Assembly: GCF_019061185.1 (NCBI RefSeq)
Contig: NZ_JAHQZU010000007.1
Span: 124,001-188,000, forward strand
Direction: 5' to 3'
DNA length: 64,000 nt
Origin: Paracoccus sp. Z118
Lineage (GTDB): Bacteria; Pseudomonadota; Alphaproteobacteria; Rhodobacterales; Rhodobacteraceae
Position 1 is the stretch's first letter. Each line of letters starts with the position of its first letter. Both the position numbers and the translations under genes were made by a program. The notes below the pieces were generated by a model. The model was not told where the DNA came from. It worked only from the letters and a program-made list of their open reading frames with translations, and made no database searches. Of the stretch, positions 33,307 through 42,581 are shown in pieces.

Positions 33307-34266
33307 ATGACCTATCTCGAGTTCGAAAAGCCGCTCTCCGACCTTGAGGGCAAGGCCGAGGAACTGCGCGCGTTGGCCCGCAAGGGCGAGGGCGTGGATC
33401 TGGAAAAGGAAGCCGCGGCGCTGGACAGGAAGGCCGCCGACATGCTGCGCGACCTCTACAAGTCGCTGGACCCGTGGCGCAAGACGCTGGTCGCCCGCCA
33501 CCCCGACCGCCCGCACTGCAAAGACTATATCGAGGCGCTGTTCACCGAATGGACCCCGCTGGCGGGTGACCGCACCTTCGGCGACGACCATGCGGTGATG
33601 GGCGGGCTGGCGCGGTTCCGCGACCAGCCGGTGGTGGTGATCGGCCATGAAAAGGGCAACGACACCAAGTCGCGCATCCACCGCAACTTCGGCATGGCCC
33701 GGCCGGAAGGGTATCGCAAGGCGATCCGCCTGATGGACATGGCCGACCGTTTCCGCCTGCCCGTGGTGACGCTGGTGGACACCCCCGGCGCCTATCCGGG
33801 CAAGGGTGCCGAGGAGCGCGGCCAGTCCGAGGCGATCGCCCGCTCGACCGAGAAATGCCTGCAGATCGGCGTGCCGCTGGTGTCGGTCATCATCGGCGAG
33901 GGCGGCTCGGGCGGGGCGGTCGCGTTCGCCACGGCGGACCGGCTGGCGATGCTGGAGCATTCGATCTATTCGGTGATCTCGCCCGAGGGCTGCGCCTCGA
34001 TCCTGTGGAAGGACGCCGACAAGATGCGCGAGGCGGCCGAGGCGCTGAAGCTGACCGCGCAGGACCTGAAGAAGCTGGGCGTGATCGATGCGATCATCCC
34101 CGAGCCGCTGGGCGGCGCGCAGCGCGCGCCGGGCGACGCGATCAGCGAGGTCGGCCGCGAGATCGGCAAGCTGCTGGACGAGGTGAAGGCGCTGAAACCG
34201 GCCGAGCTGATCCGCGCCCGGCGGCAGAAATATCTGAACATGGGCTCGCGCGGTCTGGCGGCCTGA
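33307..34266 (+). CDS. accA: Acetyl-CoA carboxylase carboxyltransferase subunit alpha
   Basis: 319 residues. With AccD it transfers the carboxyl group from carboxybiotin to acetyl-CoA, the first step of fatty-acid synthesis. Seen: the N-terminal [63 protein letters not shown], the oxyanion/CoA region [15 protein letters not shown] and [16 protein letters not shown]. Length and motifs are fully typical. It is monocistronic, followed by R2 copy e. Confidence 0.96.
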   Translation: MTYLEFEKPLSDLEGKAEELRALARKGEGVDLEKEAAALDRKAADMLRDLYKSLDPWRKTLVARHPDRPHCKDYIEALFTEWTPLAGDRTFGDDHAVMGGLARFRDQPVVVIGHEKGNDTKSRIHRNFGMARPEGYRKAIRLMDMADRFRLPVVTLVDTPGAYPGKGAEERGQSEAIARSTEKCLQIGVPLVSVIIGEGGSGGAVAFATADRLAMLEHSIYSVISPEGCASILWKDADKMREAAEALKLTAQDLKKLGVIDAIIPEPLGGAQRAPGDAISEVGREIGKLLDEVKALKPAELIRARRQKYLNMGSRGLAA

Positions 34267-34290
34267 AGGACGCGCATTCTCGAAACGCCG

Positions 34291-34350
34291 CAAGGGGGCT
34301 GTCTGCCCCCTCTGGCCCGCAAGCGGGCCATTCACCCCCGAGGATACTTT
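34291..34350 (+). repeat. R2 hairpin repeat, copy e
   Basis: AGGGGGC-tgtct-GCCCCCT hairpin, an extra TGGCCCGC-aa-GCGGGCCA hairpin, then ACCCCCGAGGATACTTTCCG. It starts 25 bases after the accA stop, in sense direction. The gap 34267-34586 (320 bp) holds only this, a further hairpin and copy f. Confidence 0.8.
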
Positions 34351-34369
34351 CCGCCGCCCGAGGCCGGCA

Positions 34370-34397
34370 GGCCCCCGCCAACACGGACGGGGGCCTT
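34370..34397 (+). terminator. Terminator-like hairpin downstream of accA
   Basis: GGCCCCCG pairs with CGGGGGCC across a 10-base loop, followed by TT only. The U-tract is weak, so it may only stabilise the 3' end. Confidence 0.4.
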
Positions 34398-34489
34398 CGG
34401 TCGGCACGGTCATCGGCGTCCCCGCCTGTACCGCCCGACCACATTGCACATCATCCTCTAAGATTCGGTTAACAGAATTCGGGCGGCCG

Positions 34490-34530
34490 AAATATCCCGC
34501 GGGGGTCTGGGGGCGCGAAGCCCCCAGCCA
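34490..34530 (-). repeat. R2 hairpin repeat, copy f
   Basis: On the minus strand it reads TGGGGGC-ttcgc-GCCCCCA, then GACCCCCGCGGGATATTTC. It begins 57 bases after the gabT stop, in the sense direction of gabT. Confidence 0.8.
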
Positions 34531-34586
34531 CAGCGGCTCAAATGATCCCGCGCTGCTCATCGCCGCTAGCCCGCCGAGAGGAAGCT

Positions 34587-35906
34587 TCAGGCCTCCTGCT
34601 GCCCCGGCTCCAACCCACCATCGGCTGCCGCCCGATGCGCGCCGCCGCCCCGTGCCGCGCGGATCGAATCCTCGATGATCCCCAGCGCCTCGTCGAACAC
34701 CGCGTCGGGCACCGTCAGCGGCGGCAGGAAGCGGATGACGTTGCCGTGGACGCCGCAGGTCAGCAGGATCAGGCCGCGTTCCAGCGCCTCCTCGCGGACC
34801 TTGTTGGTGAAGTCGGGGCTGGGCTTGCCGCCGACGTCGAACTCCACCGCGTTCATCAGGCCGGGGCCGCGGATGTCCACGATCTCGGGCACGTCATCGC
34901 GCAGGGAGGCGAGGCGCTGCTTCAGCCGCTGGCCGAGGCGTTCGGCGCGGTCGATCAGCCCCTCCTCCTCGATCACGTCCAGCACCGCATGGGCGGCGGC
35001 GACGCCCAGCGGGTTGCCGGCATAGGTGCCGCCCAGACCGCCCGGGTCCGGGGCGTCCATCACCTCGGCCCGGCCGGTCACGGCCGAGATCGGCAGGCCG
35101 CCGCCCAAGCCCTTGGCCATGCAGGTGATGTCGGCCGCGACGCCGTGATGCTCCATTGCGAACATGCGCCCGGTGCGCGCGAAGCCGGTCTGCACCTCGT
35201 CGGCGATCAGCAGCATCCCGTGTTCGTCGCAAAGCTCGCGCAGCTTCCGCATGAAGCCCGAAGGCACCGGATAGAAGCCGCCCTCGCCCTGCACCGGCTC
35301 GACGATGATCGCGGCGACGCGGCGGGGGTCCACGTCGGCCTTGAACAGCTTGTCCACCGCCGCCAGCGCGTCGGCCTGAGAAACCCCGTGCAGCTCGTTC
35401 GGGAACGGCAGGTGCCAGACATCGGGCATCATCGCCCCGAAACCGGCCTTGTAGGGCTGGACCTTGCCGGTCAGCGTCATGCCCATGAAGGTCCGGCCGT
35501 GGAAGGCCCCGGCAAAGGCCACGATGGCGCTGCGGCCGGTGTGGTGGCGGGCGACCTTGACCGCGTTTTCGACCGCCTCGGCGCCGGTGGTGGCGAAGAT
35601 GGTCTTCTTCTCGAAATCGCCCGGCACCAGGTCGTTCAGCCGCTCGGCCAGCGAGACATAGTTCTCATACGGAACGACCTGGTGGCAGGTATGGGTGAAG
35701 CGGTCGAGCTGGTCCTTGACCGCCTGCACCACCTTCGGGTGCCGGTGGCCCGTGTTCACCACCGCGATCCCGGCGGCGAAGTCGATGTAGCGCTTGCCGT
35801 CCCTGTCCCAGATCTCGGCGTTCTCGGCGCGGTCGGCATAGACCTGCGTCGTCATCCCCACCCCGCGCGAGATGGCGGCGTTCTTGCGGTCGGTCATCGT
35901 GGTCAT
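34587..35906 (-). CDS. gabT: 4-aminobutyrate aminotransferase
   Basis: 439 residues, class III PLP enzyme converting GABA and 2-oxoglutarate to succinate semialdehyde and glutamate. Seen: the N-terminal RKNAAISRGVGMTTQVYADRAENAEIWD typical of GabT, FAGAFHGRTFMGMTLTGK, LIADEVQTGFARTGRMFAMEH and the PLP lysine in ITCMAKGLGGGLP. The ATG at 35906 has AAGGGGG upstream. No succinate-semialdehyde dehydrogenase is adjacent. The C-terminal tail (GGGAHRAAADGGLEPGQQEA) is longer than usual and low complexity. Confidence 0.9.
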   Translation of the reverse strand: MTTMTDRKNAAISRGVGMTTQVYADRAENAEIWDRDGKRYIDFAAGIAVVNTGHRHPKVVQAVKDQLDRFTHTCHQVVPYENYVSLAERLNDLVPGDFEKKTIFATTGAEAVENAVKVARHHTGRSAIVAFAGAFHGRTFMGMTLTGKVQPYKAGFGAMMPDVWHLPFPNELHGVSQADALAAVDKLFKADVDPRRVAAIIVEPVQGEGGFYPVPSGFMRKLRELCDEHGMLLIADEVQTGFARTGRMFAMEHHGVAADITCMAKGLGGGLPISAVTGRAEVMDAPDPGGLGGTYAGNPLGVAAAHAVLDVIEEEGLIDRAERLGQRLKQRLASLRDDVPEIVDIRGPGLMNAVEFDVGGKPSPDFTNKVREEALERGLILLTCGVHGNVIRFLPPLTVPDAVFDEALGIIEDSIRAARGGGAHRAAADGGLEPGQQEA

Positions 35907-36057
35907 CGCATCCCCCTTGCGGCGTATCCCTGCCCCGTTGTAGCGGCCGGCGGGGCGGCTGTCGCGGGCAAATCCTGCCCGCCTCCGCAACTTCGCCGGC
36001 CCCGCCCGCGTTCGCTGCGCGGGGGCGAGGCGTCCCGGCCTCAGCGAAAGACCTGCC

Positions 36058-36783
36058 ATGTTCCCGATCCGCGACCACAACCCTTCCAGCACGACGCCCT
36101 ATGTCACGATCGGCCTGATCGCCCTCAACATCGCGCTGTTCGTGCTGACGGCGCCGTGGCTCGGCGGCATGGTCGGGCTATGGAAGCAGCTGGCACTTTA
36201 TCCCGTCGCGGTGATCCACGGGGCTAATGTCTGGGGCCTCGTCACGCATATGTTCGTCCATGCGGGGCTGCTGCATCTGGGCGGCAACATGCTGTTCCTG
36301 TGGATCTTCGGCGACAATCTGGAGGAGCAGATGGGGCATGTCGGGTTCCTCGTCTTCTATCTGCTCAGCGGGCTGGCGGCGGCGGCGGCGCAGATGCTGG
36401 GCGATCTTTACTCCGGGTTTCCCATGGTGGGCGCGTCGGGCGCCATCGCGGGGGTGATGGGGGGCTATCTGCTCATGTTTCCCCGCGCCCGCGTGGACGT
36501 GCTGGTCATCATCATCATCTTCATCCGCATCTTCACCATCCCCGCTTGGGTGATGCTGGGCGTGTGGTTCGCGCTGCAGCTTGTCTCGGGCTACGCGATG
36601 ATGGGGGGCGAGGCGGGGGTCGCCTACTGGGCCCATGCGGGTGGCTTCGCTGCCGGTGTGCTGCTGACGCTGCCGCTGTTCCTGCGGCGGGGCGGGAAGC
36701 GCTTCTGGGATCGCACGGCGGGCCACCCGCCGCACCGCCCGGCCAGCTACGCGCCGTCGCGGATACCAACGGTCAGGCGGTAA
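36058..36783 (+). CDS. Rhomboid family intramembrane serine protease
   Basis: 241 residues, six hydrophobic spans. The catalytic Ser127 is in GASGAIAGVMGGYL and the catalytic His193 in YWAHAGGFAAG; HLGGNMLFLWIFGDNLE supplies the oxyanion His/Asn loop. It cleaves transmembrane substrates within the membrane; the substrate is unknown. Its last 11 bases overlap the stop end of mnmD on the other strand. It is divergent from gabT. Confidence 0.92.
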   Translation: MFPIRDHNPSSTTPYVTIGLIALNIALFVLTAPWLGGMVGLWKQLALYPVAVIHGANVWGLVTHMFVHAGLLHLGGNMLFLWIFGDNLEEQMGHVGFLVFYLLSGLAAAAAQMLGDLYSGFPMVGASGAIAGVMGGYLLMFPRARVDVLVIIIIFIRIFTIPAWVMLGVWFALQLVSGYAMMGGEAGVAYWAHAGGFAAGVLLTLPLFLRRGGKRFWDRTAGHPPHRPASYAPSRIPTVRR

Positions 36784-37429
36784 GCCGGCCGCGGCTCATG
36801 TGCCGTTTGCCGGCGAAGCCGGGGGCGCGCTCGACAGCAAACCCGCCTGCCGCCAGCGCGCGGCGCACATGGCCGGCGGCTGTGTAGGTCGCGAAGCTGC
36901 CGCCCGGCGCGGTATGAGCCGCGACCTCGGCCATCAACTCGTCCGACCAGAGTTCGGGGTTCCTGGCCGGCGAGAAGCCGTCGAGGAACCACGCATCCGC
37001 CCGGCGCGTCCAGCGCGGCAGCGTCTCGCGCGCGTCCCCAAGGATCAGTTGGGCTTCGACCGTTCCCACGCGCAGGTTCGGCCCCGGCCAGCCGGAGCGG
37101 AGTTCGGCGGCAAGGTCCGCCAGTTCCGGGAAGGCGGCATGGGCGCGGGAAAGGTCGTCCTGCGTCAAGGGGAACGCCTCGAAGCTGGTGAAGCGGACCG
37201 GCACGGTCGCCACCTGCGCCAGCGCCAGCAGGTTCAGCCCGGTGCCGAAGCCGGTCTCCGCGACGTGGAAGCCGGGGCGCAGCCGCGCGGGCAGATCGTT
37301 GCCCGCCAGGAAGACGTGCCGCGTCTCGGCCAGCCCGCCGTTCAGGCTGAAATACGGATCGTCGAAGCGGCGCGACACCGGGACCGCCCCGTCCCGCCAG
37401 TCCACGCCGCTCTGGTCGTGCTCGTGCAT
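36773..37429 (-). CDS. mnmD: tRNA 5-methylaminomethyl-2-thiouridine methyltransferase, MnmD-type (DUF752)
   Basis: 218 residues, equal to the N-terminal half of E. coli MnmC. It would use SAM to convert nm5s2U to mnm5s2U at wobble position 34. Seen: the FDDPYFSLNGGLAETRHVFLAGNDLP entry, SAM motif VAETGFGTGLNLLAL, and DAWFLDGFSPARNPELW with the catalytic Asp and FSPxxNP. The ATG at 37429 has AAGGAG nine bases upstream; a TTG at 37480 is less likely. It is divergent from a FAD oxidoreductase that equals the other half of MnmC. Confidence 0.88.
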   Translation of the reverse strand: MHEHDQSGVDWRDGAVPVSRRFDDPYFSLNGGLAETRHVFLAGNDLPARLRPGFHVAETGFGTGLNLLALAQVATVPVRFTSFEAFPLTQDDLSRAHAAFPELADLAAELRSGWPGPNLRVGTVEAQLILGDARETLPRWTRRADAWFLDGFSPARNPELWSDELMAEVAAHTAPGGSFATYTAAGHVRRALAAGGFAVERAPGFAGKRHMSRGRLTA

Positions 37430-37473
37430 CCGCGCTAACTCCTTCGCGGCTGGAATGAAGGGGAGCGGGCGCG

Positions 37474-38505
37474 GTGGCAAGAGCGGTGACGGTGATCGGG
37501 GCGGGCATCTTCGGCTTGTCCTGCGCGTGGGAACTGACCCGGCGCGGCGCGCGGGTCCGGGTGATCGAGGCGCGGCGGATCGGCGCGGGGTCCAGCGGCG
37601 GGACGGTCGGCGCGCTGGCCCCCCACGCGCCCGAGAACTGGAATGCGAAGAAGCAGATGCAGCTTGAGGCGCTGGTCGCGGCCGAGGGCTGGTGGGCCGA
37701 GGTGGCCGCTTCGGGGGGTGTCGATCCGGGCTATGCGCGGACCGGCCGCGTGCAGCCGGTGGCGGACCCCGCGCAGGCAGAGGCGCGCGTGGCCGCAGCG
37801 GCGTGCAACTGGCCCGCGCCGTTCCGTATGGCGCTGACCGACGCGCCCCGCGGCCTCGGCTGCGACAGCCCGAGCGGGCTTTACCTGACCGACAACCTGA
37901 CCGCCCGGCTTTCGCCCCGCCGCGCCGGGGCGGCGCTGGCGGCGGCGATCCGGGCCGCGGGCGGCGAGGTTCAGGAGGATGCGGGGCCGCAGACGCCCGA
38001 GCGTGTGGAGGGCCCGGCGGTCTGGGCGACCGGTGCCGAAGGTCTGGCGGCGCTTTCCGCCGACTTGGGGCGCGAGATGGGCGGCGGCGTCAAGGGCCAG
38101 TCGGCGCTGCTGGCCCATGCCGCCCCGGATGCCCCGCAGGTCTTTGCCGAGGGGCTGCATGTGGTGCCCCATGCCGACGGGACGGTGGCCGTCGGCTCGA
38201 CCTCCGAGCGCGAGTTCACGGACCCGCAGGCGACCGACGCGCAACTGGAAGCGCTGATCGAGCGCGCCCGCGCCCTCTGCCCCGCGCTGAAGGATGCGCC
38301 GGTGGTGGACCGCTGGGCCGGGGTGCGGCCCCGCGCCGTCAGCCGGGCGCCGCTGCTGGGGAAATGGCCAGGGCGGCCGGGCCATTTCGTGGTGAATGGC
38401 GGCTTCAAGATCGGCTTCGGCATGGCCCCCGTGGTGGGGGCAATGATGGCCGATCTGGTGCTGACGGGCGAGGACCGGATTCCCGAGGGGTTCCGGCTGG
38501 CGTGA
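37474..38505 (+). CDS. FAD-dependent oxidoreductase (DAO family), likely MnmC oxidase partner
   Basis: 343 residues from GTG at 37474, with GGGGAG upstream. The N-terminal dinucleotide fold VTVIGAGIFGLSCAWELTRRG and GSSGGTVGALAPHAPENWN are of the D-amino-acid-oxidase type, and a C-terminal FAD segment FVVNGGFKIGFGMAP is visible. Its place 44 bases from, and divergent to, mnmD suggests it does the MnmC C-terminal job (cmnm5s2U to nm5s2U). Glycine-oxidase or D-amino-acid dehydrogenase activity is an alternative. Confidence 0.82.
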   Translation: MARAVTVIGAGIFGLSCAWELTRRGARVRVIEARRIGAGSSGGTVGALAPHAPENWNAKKQMQLEALVAAEGWWAEVAASGGVDPGYARTGRVQPVADPAQAEARVAAAACNWPAPFRMALTDAPRGLGCDSPSGLYLTDNLTARLSPRRAGAALAAAIRAAGGEVQEDAGPQTPERVEGPAVWATGAEGLAALSADLGREMGGGVKGQSALLAHAAPDAPQVFAEGLHVVPHADGTVAVGSTSEREFTDPQATDAQLEALIERARALCPALKDAPVVDRWAGVRPRAVSRAPLLGKWPGRPGHFVVNGGFKIGFGMAPVVGAMMADLVLTGEDRIPEGFRLA

Positions 38506-38540
38506 CCGGGGCGGGTGCTTGAAGCTATCCCGATGAGCCT

Positions 38541-38693
38541 CTACCGGACGGCAAGGAAACGGGCCACGAGCCCGTTTCCTTGCCGTCCGGTAGAGTCAGC
38601 ACGACAGAGGGACGCGCCCGCACGGGTGGGCGCGAACGCGCCCGCCAAGGGGCGGGCGGGCGCGTCCCGGTCCGCTTTGGGCGGACCGGGGGG
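38541..38693 (+). repeat. R1 multi-hairpin repeat, copy D, with 24-bp perfect palindrome
   Basis: Stem 1 is extended to 24 perfectly paired bases: 38541-38564 with 38570-38593, loop CACGA. It starts CTACCGGACGGCAAGG and mirrors it at the other end. The central and fourth stems match copy A. It lies in a 487-bp gap (38506-38992) between the convergent oxidoreductase and valS genes, which also holds a possible gene remnant. Confidence 0.88.
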
Positions 38694-38799
38694 AAATCTC
38701 GGGTGATGCCGCAGCGCGTTGCTCCCCGTGGCCCGCGCGCTGCCGCCCCGCCCATTGCGCTGCCGCCGAACTGCGCGGGCGCCGCAGCTCCCCGCACCA

Positions 38800-39003
38800 C
38801 GGAACAGCACCCCAAGTCAGCCGCGCCCGCGCGTCCCGCGACATGGCGCGCTTGAGTTCCAGCATGGCGATCTGCGTCTGGAGGCGCGTCCGCTCACCCT
38901 CGTCCTCGATCTGGGCGAGCACCGCCCGCTTCGCCTCGATGTCCCTGGCGAGCGAGACCTCGGGCGGCAGGAAGCCGCCGTCGGCCAGTGCCTCACATGC
39001 TTC
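38800..39003 (-). pseudogene. Possible gene remnant downstream of valS
   Basis: The frame after the stop at 39004-39006 reads as plausible protein for ~65 residues: FLPPEVSLARDIEAKRAVLA, then a Gln/Glu/Arg coiled-coil-like stretch (QIEDEGERTRLQTQIAMLEL) ending RARLTWG. There is no ATG at its head; it overlaps the 3' end of valS (stop at 38993) and then runs into repeat R1-D. Not recognised. It may be the tail of a lost gene or simply GC-driven open sequence. Confidence 0.3.
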
Positions 39004-42000
39004 TCAGCTGTTCCAGCGCGGCGCGGGTGCGGGTGATGTCCTCGTCGAGTTCGGCCAGCTTTGCCCGCGTCTCCTCGATCACCTCGGCCCCCGCGTTTTC
39101 CACGAAGCGCGGGTTGTCCAGCCGGGCGCGCAGGCCCTGCCCGTCCTTTTCGCTGCGCGTCAGCGCCTTTTCCAGCCGGGCGGTTTCCGCTGAGGCGTCG
39201 ATCACGTCGCCGATCGGCAGCGCGAAGGACGCGCCCGCCGCCGCCACCGCGATCATCCCGCGCCCCGCCGCCCCATCCGAGGGCGGGTTCACCCGCGCCA
39301 GCCGCTGGATCAGCGGGCCGTTCGCGGCCAGCGCGGCGCGGGCCGCAGCATCCGCCTCGGTCACGATCAGGTCGAGCTTCGCACCGGCCGGCACGCCCAT
39401 CTGCGCGCGGGCGGAGCGGACCGCCTCGATCAGCCCGATCACCCAGTTCATCTGCCGGTCGGCATCCGCATCGATCAGCTCCGCCCCGTATTCCGGCCAG
39501 TCGCCGTGGACGAGCATCTTTGCGCGCTCGCCGGTCAGCGCCCAGATCTCCTCGGTCACGAAGGGCATGATCGGGTGCAGCAACGTCACCGACTGCTCGA
39601 TGACCCAGCGCATCGTCTGCCGGGTCTCGTCGGCATGTTCGCCGTCGAACAGGGGTTTCGCGAACTCCACATACCAGTCGCAGACCTTGCCCCAGACGAA
39701 GGCGTAAAGGACGTTCGCCGCCTCGTTGAAGCGATAAGCCCCCAGCGCCTCGTCCACCGAGAGCCGGGCGCGGGCGACCTCGCCCATGATCCAGCGGTTG
39801 ACGGTGTGCTGCGGATCGGGCTGGCCGGCGGGCGCGGCGAACACGCCGTTCATCTCGGCGAAGCGGGTCGCGTTCCAGATCTTGGTGACGAAGTTGCGGT
39901 TCGCCTCGACATGCTTCGGGCCCAGCTTCGGGTCGCGCCCCATCGCCGCCATGCTGGTCAGGGTGAAGCGCAGGGGGTCCGCGCCATAGGCATCGATCAG
40001 GTCCAGCGGGTCGATGACGTTGCCTTTCGACTTCGACATCTTCGCGCCCTTCTCGTCGCGCACGAGCCCGTGGACATAGACGTTGCGGAACGGCACGTCA
40101 TCCACCACGGCAAGCTGCATCATCATCATCCGGGCGACCCAGAAGAAGATGATGTCGAAGCCCGTCACCAGCACGTCGGTCGGGAAGTAGCGGCGCAGTT
40201 CCGCCGTGTCCTCGGGCCAGCCGAGCGTGCCGATGGGCCAGAGACCCGAGGAAAACCATGTATCCAGCACGTCCGGGTCGCGCCAGACGGGATAAACGAT
40301 GCGGGTGGGATCGTTGGTCGTCTCGTATTCGGCAAGCCCTGCCGCGAAGGCGTGGACCGCGGCGTCGCGGTCGGCCACCTCGATCACCGAAGCAAAGCCC
40401 AGCGGCGCGGGCTGCGCGGCGGTCTCATCCAGGAACTTCGCCCGCACTTCATCGAAGCTGGCCGCCGCGCGGTGGATCGCGCCGGGGCGGACCAAGCGAT
40501 CCTCGTTCAGCAGGCGGAACATCTCCACCGGGTCGATCCGGCCGTCGCCCTCGTCGTCGTGGTAGGTCGCGGCCTCCAGATCCAGCCCATACCACACCGG
40601 GATCTGGTGCCCCCACCAGAGCTGGCGGCTGATCGTCCACGGCTCAATGTTCTCCAGCCAGTGGAAATACACCTTCTCGTGCTGCTCGGGCATGATCCGG
40701 GTCCGGCCGCTGCGCACCGCGTCGATTGCGGGCTGCACGATCCGGGCGGTGTCCACGAACCACTGGTCAGTCAGCATCGGCTCGATCACCACGCCCGAGC
40801 GGTCGCCGAAGGGCTGCATGATCTTGCGGTTCTCGACGAAGGGTTCGCCCTCGGCGTCGGTGACGGCCAGCCCCTCGGCGTTGATGGACGCGACCACCCG
40901 TTCCCGCGCCTCGTAGCGGTCGAGCCCGCGCAGGTCCTCGGGGACGAGGTTGATCGTGGACGCATCGCCCACATCGATTCCCATCGCCGCGCGCGCTGCA
41001 ATGGCGGCGGATTCGGCGTAAGGCAGCCCGTCCTCGCGCATCCGCGCCTGCCCGTCCATCAGCGCATAGAGCGGGATGTTGTTGCGGATCGCGACCCCGT
41101 AGTCGTTGAAGTCATGCGCCCCGGTGATCTTCACCGCGCCCGAGCCGAAATCGGGATCAGGGTATTCATCGGTGATGATCGGGATCAGCCGGCGATGCTC
41201 CTTCGGGCCGACCGGGATCTCGCACAGCTTGCCGACGATCGGGGCATAACGCGCATCATCCGGGTGGACCGCCACCGCGCCGTCGCCCAGCATGGTTTCC
41301 GGCCGGGTGGTGGCGATGGAGATGTAATCCCGCGTCTCGCGCAGGGTCACGTTGCCGTCCGCGTCCCGCTCCACGTATTCGTAGGTCTCGCCGCCCGCGA
41401 GCGGATATTTGAAGTGCCACATCTGGCCGTGAACCTCGCGGTTCTCGACCTCGAGGTCCGAAATCGCGGTCTCGAAGCGCGGGTCCCAGTTCACCAGCCG
41501 CTTGCCGCGATAGATCAGGCCCTTGTCGTGCATGTCCACGAAGACGCGCAGCACGGCGTCGTGGAAGTTGCCCTCCTCGCCCTCCGGGGCACCCGGCGCG
41601 CCGGACATGGTGAAGGCGTTGCGCGACCAGTCGAGGCTGGCGCCGAGGCGCTGGAGCTGCCCCATGATGGTGCCGCCGGATTCCTGCTTCCAGCCCCAGA
41701 CCTTCTCGACGAACGCCTCGCGCCCGATCTCGCGGCGGCCCGGCTCGCCCCGCTCGGCCATCTGGCGTTCCACCACCATCTGGGTGGCGATGCCGGCATG
41801 GTCCTGCCCCGGCTGCCACAGCACGTCGAAGCCGCGCATCCGGTGCCAGCGGGCGAGGATGTCCTGCAGCGTGTTGTTGAGCGCGTGGCCGATATGCAGG
41901 CTGCCGGTGACGTTCGGCGGCGGAATGACCATCGAGAAGCCGGGCGCGCCCGGCCTGGCGTTGGCCCCGGCGGCGAAGGCGCCCGTGCGTTCCCACGCGG

Positions 42001-42052
42001 CGCGGATGCGGGCCTCGGCGGCGCTCGCGTCGAAGGTCTTGTCCATGCTCAT
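38993..42052 (-). CDS. valS: Valyl-tRNA synthetase
   Basis: 1019 residues. It charges tRNA-Val. The class I signatures are HIGH at residues 53-56 ([15 protein letters not shown]) and KMSKS at 671-675 ([15 protein letters not shown]). The editing domain, the [10 protein letters not shown] equivalent ([15 protein letters not shown]) and the C-terminal coiled coil ([22 protein letters not shown]) are all present. The start at 42052 has AAGGGG upstream. A complete, single copy. Confidence 0.96.
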   Translation of the reverse strand: MSMDKTFDASAAEARIRAAWERTGAFAAGANARPGAPGFSMVIPPPNVTGSLHIGHALNNTLQDILARWHRMRGFDVLWQPGQDHAGIATQMVVERQMAERGEPGRREIGREAFVEKVWGWKQESGGTIMGQLQRLGASLDWSRNAFTMSGAPGAPEGEEGNFHDAVLRVFVDMHDKGLIYRGKRLVNWDPRFETAISDLEVENREVHGQMWHFKYPLAGGETYEYVERDADGNVTLRETRDYISIATTRPETMLGDGAVAVHPDDARYAPIVGKLCEIPVGPKEHRRLIPIITDEYPDPDFGSGAVKITGAHDFNDYGVAIRNNIPLYALMDGQARMREDGLPYAESAAIAARAAMGIDVGDASTINLVPEDLRGLDRYEARERVVASINAEGLAVTDAEGEPFVENRKIMQPFGDRSGVVIEPMLTDQWFVDTARIVQPAIDAVRSGRTRIMPEQHEKVYFHWLENIEPWTISRQLWWGHQIPVWYGLDLEAATYHDDEGDGRIDPVEMFRLLNEDRLVRPGAIHRAAASFDEVRAKFLDETAAQPAPLGFASVIEVADRDAAVHAFAAGLAEYETTNDPTRIVYPVWRDPDVLDTWFSSGLWPIGTLGWPEDTAELRRYFPTDVLVTGFDIIFFWVARMMMMQLAVVDDVPFRNVYVHGLVRDEKGAKMSKSKGNVIDPLDLIDAYGADPLRFTLTSMAAMGRDPKLGPKHVEANRNFVTKIWNATRFAEMNGVFAAPAGQPDPQHTVNRWIMGEVARARLSVDEALGAYRFNEAANVLYAFVWGKVCDWYVEFAKPLFDGEHADETRQTMRWVIEQSVTLLHPIMPFVTEEIWALTGERAKMLVHGDWPEYGAELIDADADRQMNWVIGLIEAVRSARAQMGVPAGAKLDLIVTEADAAARAALAANGPLIQRLARVNPPSDGAAGRGMIAVAAAGASFALPIGDVIDASAETARLEKALTRSEKDGQGLRARLDNPRFVENAGAEVIEETRAKLAELDEDITRTRAALEQLRSM

Positions 42053-42189
42053 CTGCGTATCCCCTTGGCTTGCCCCCCGTTTAGCGGCGGACGGACGAGG
42101 GGCCAAGGGGCGCTGACGCTGGCACGGGTGAACCGTTTCTTAGCTTTTCCGTGCCAAGGTCGGCGCGATGCACAACAGCGGAGATGCAC

Positions 42190-42581
42190 ATGAACATGAT
42201 CGAGGCAGTGAAAAGCAGTTTTTCGAAATACGCCGATTTTTCGGGTCGCGCGCCCGGGCGGAATATTGGTGGTTCACCCTGTTCAACATGATCGCCGGAT
42301 TCGTCGTCCCCTTCGCGCTTCTGATCGCATTCGCGCCGACGACGATCGAGGGAGAGCAGCTTCTGGCCAACCTCTATTCGCTCGCGGTCCTTCTGCCGAG
42401 CCTCGCCGTCGGTGCGCGCAGGCTGCATGACACGGGCCGCAGCGGCTGGTGGATGCTGCTCCTTCTGACCGTAATCGGGGCGATCCTCCTGCTGGTCTGG
42501 TTCGTGATGAAGGGCGAGACAGGCCCCAACCGCTACGGGCCGGACCCGCTGGAAGGGGAAGGATATCTCCGGGCTGCATGA
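42190..42581 (+). pseudogene. DUF805 membrane protein gene with an apparent frameshift
   Basis: The ATG at 42190 has a good ribosome-binding site (GGAG, six bases away) and encodes the classic DUF805 start MNMIEAVKSSFSKYADFSGRA. The rest of the family pattern (RAEYWWFTLFNMIAGF, GARRLHDTGRSGWWMLL, GPNRYGPDPL) is in a different frame. One base appears lost at ~42250-42258, in GGTCGCGCGCCCGGGCGG, where GRARRAEYWWF would be expected. An uninterrupted 137-residue reading from ATG 42168 exists, but its first ~28 residues are unlike the family. Either a recent pseudogene, a programmed shift or a sequencing error in a GC run. Confidence 0.7.

Noticed and set aside
39506..42193. 895-residue open frame opposite valS
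   Set aside because: Shadow of the valS codons; composition is His/Asp/Arg-rich with no recognisable fold.
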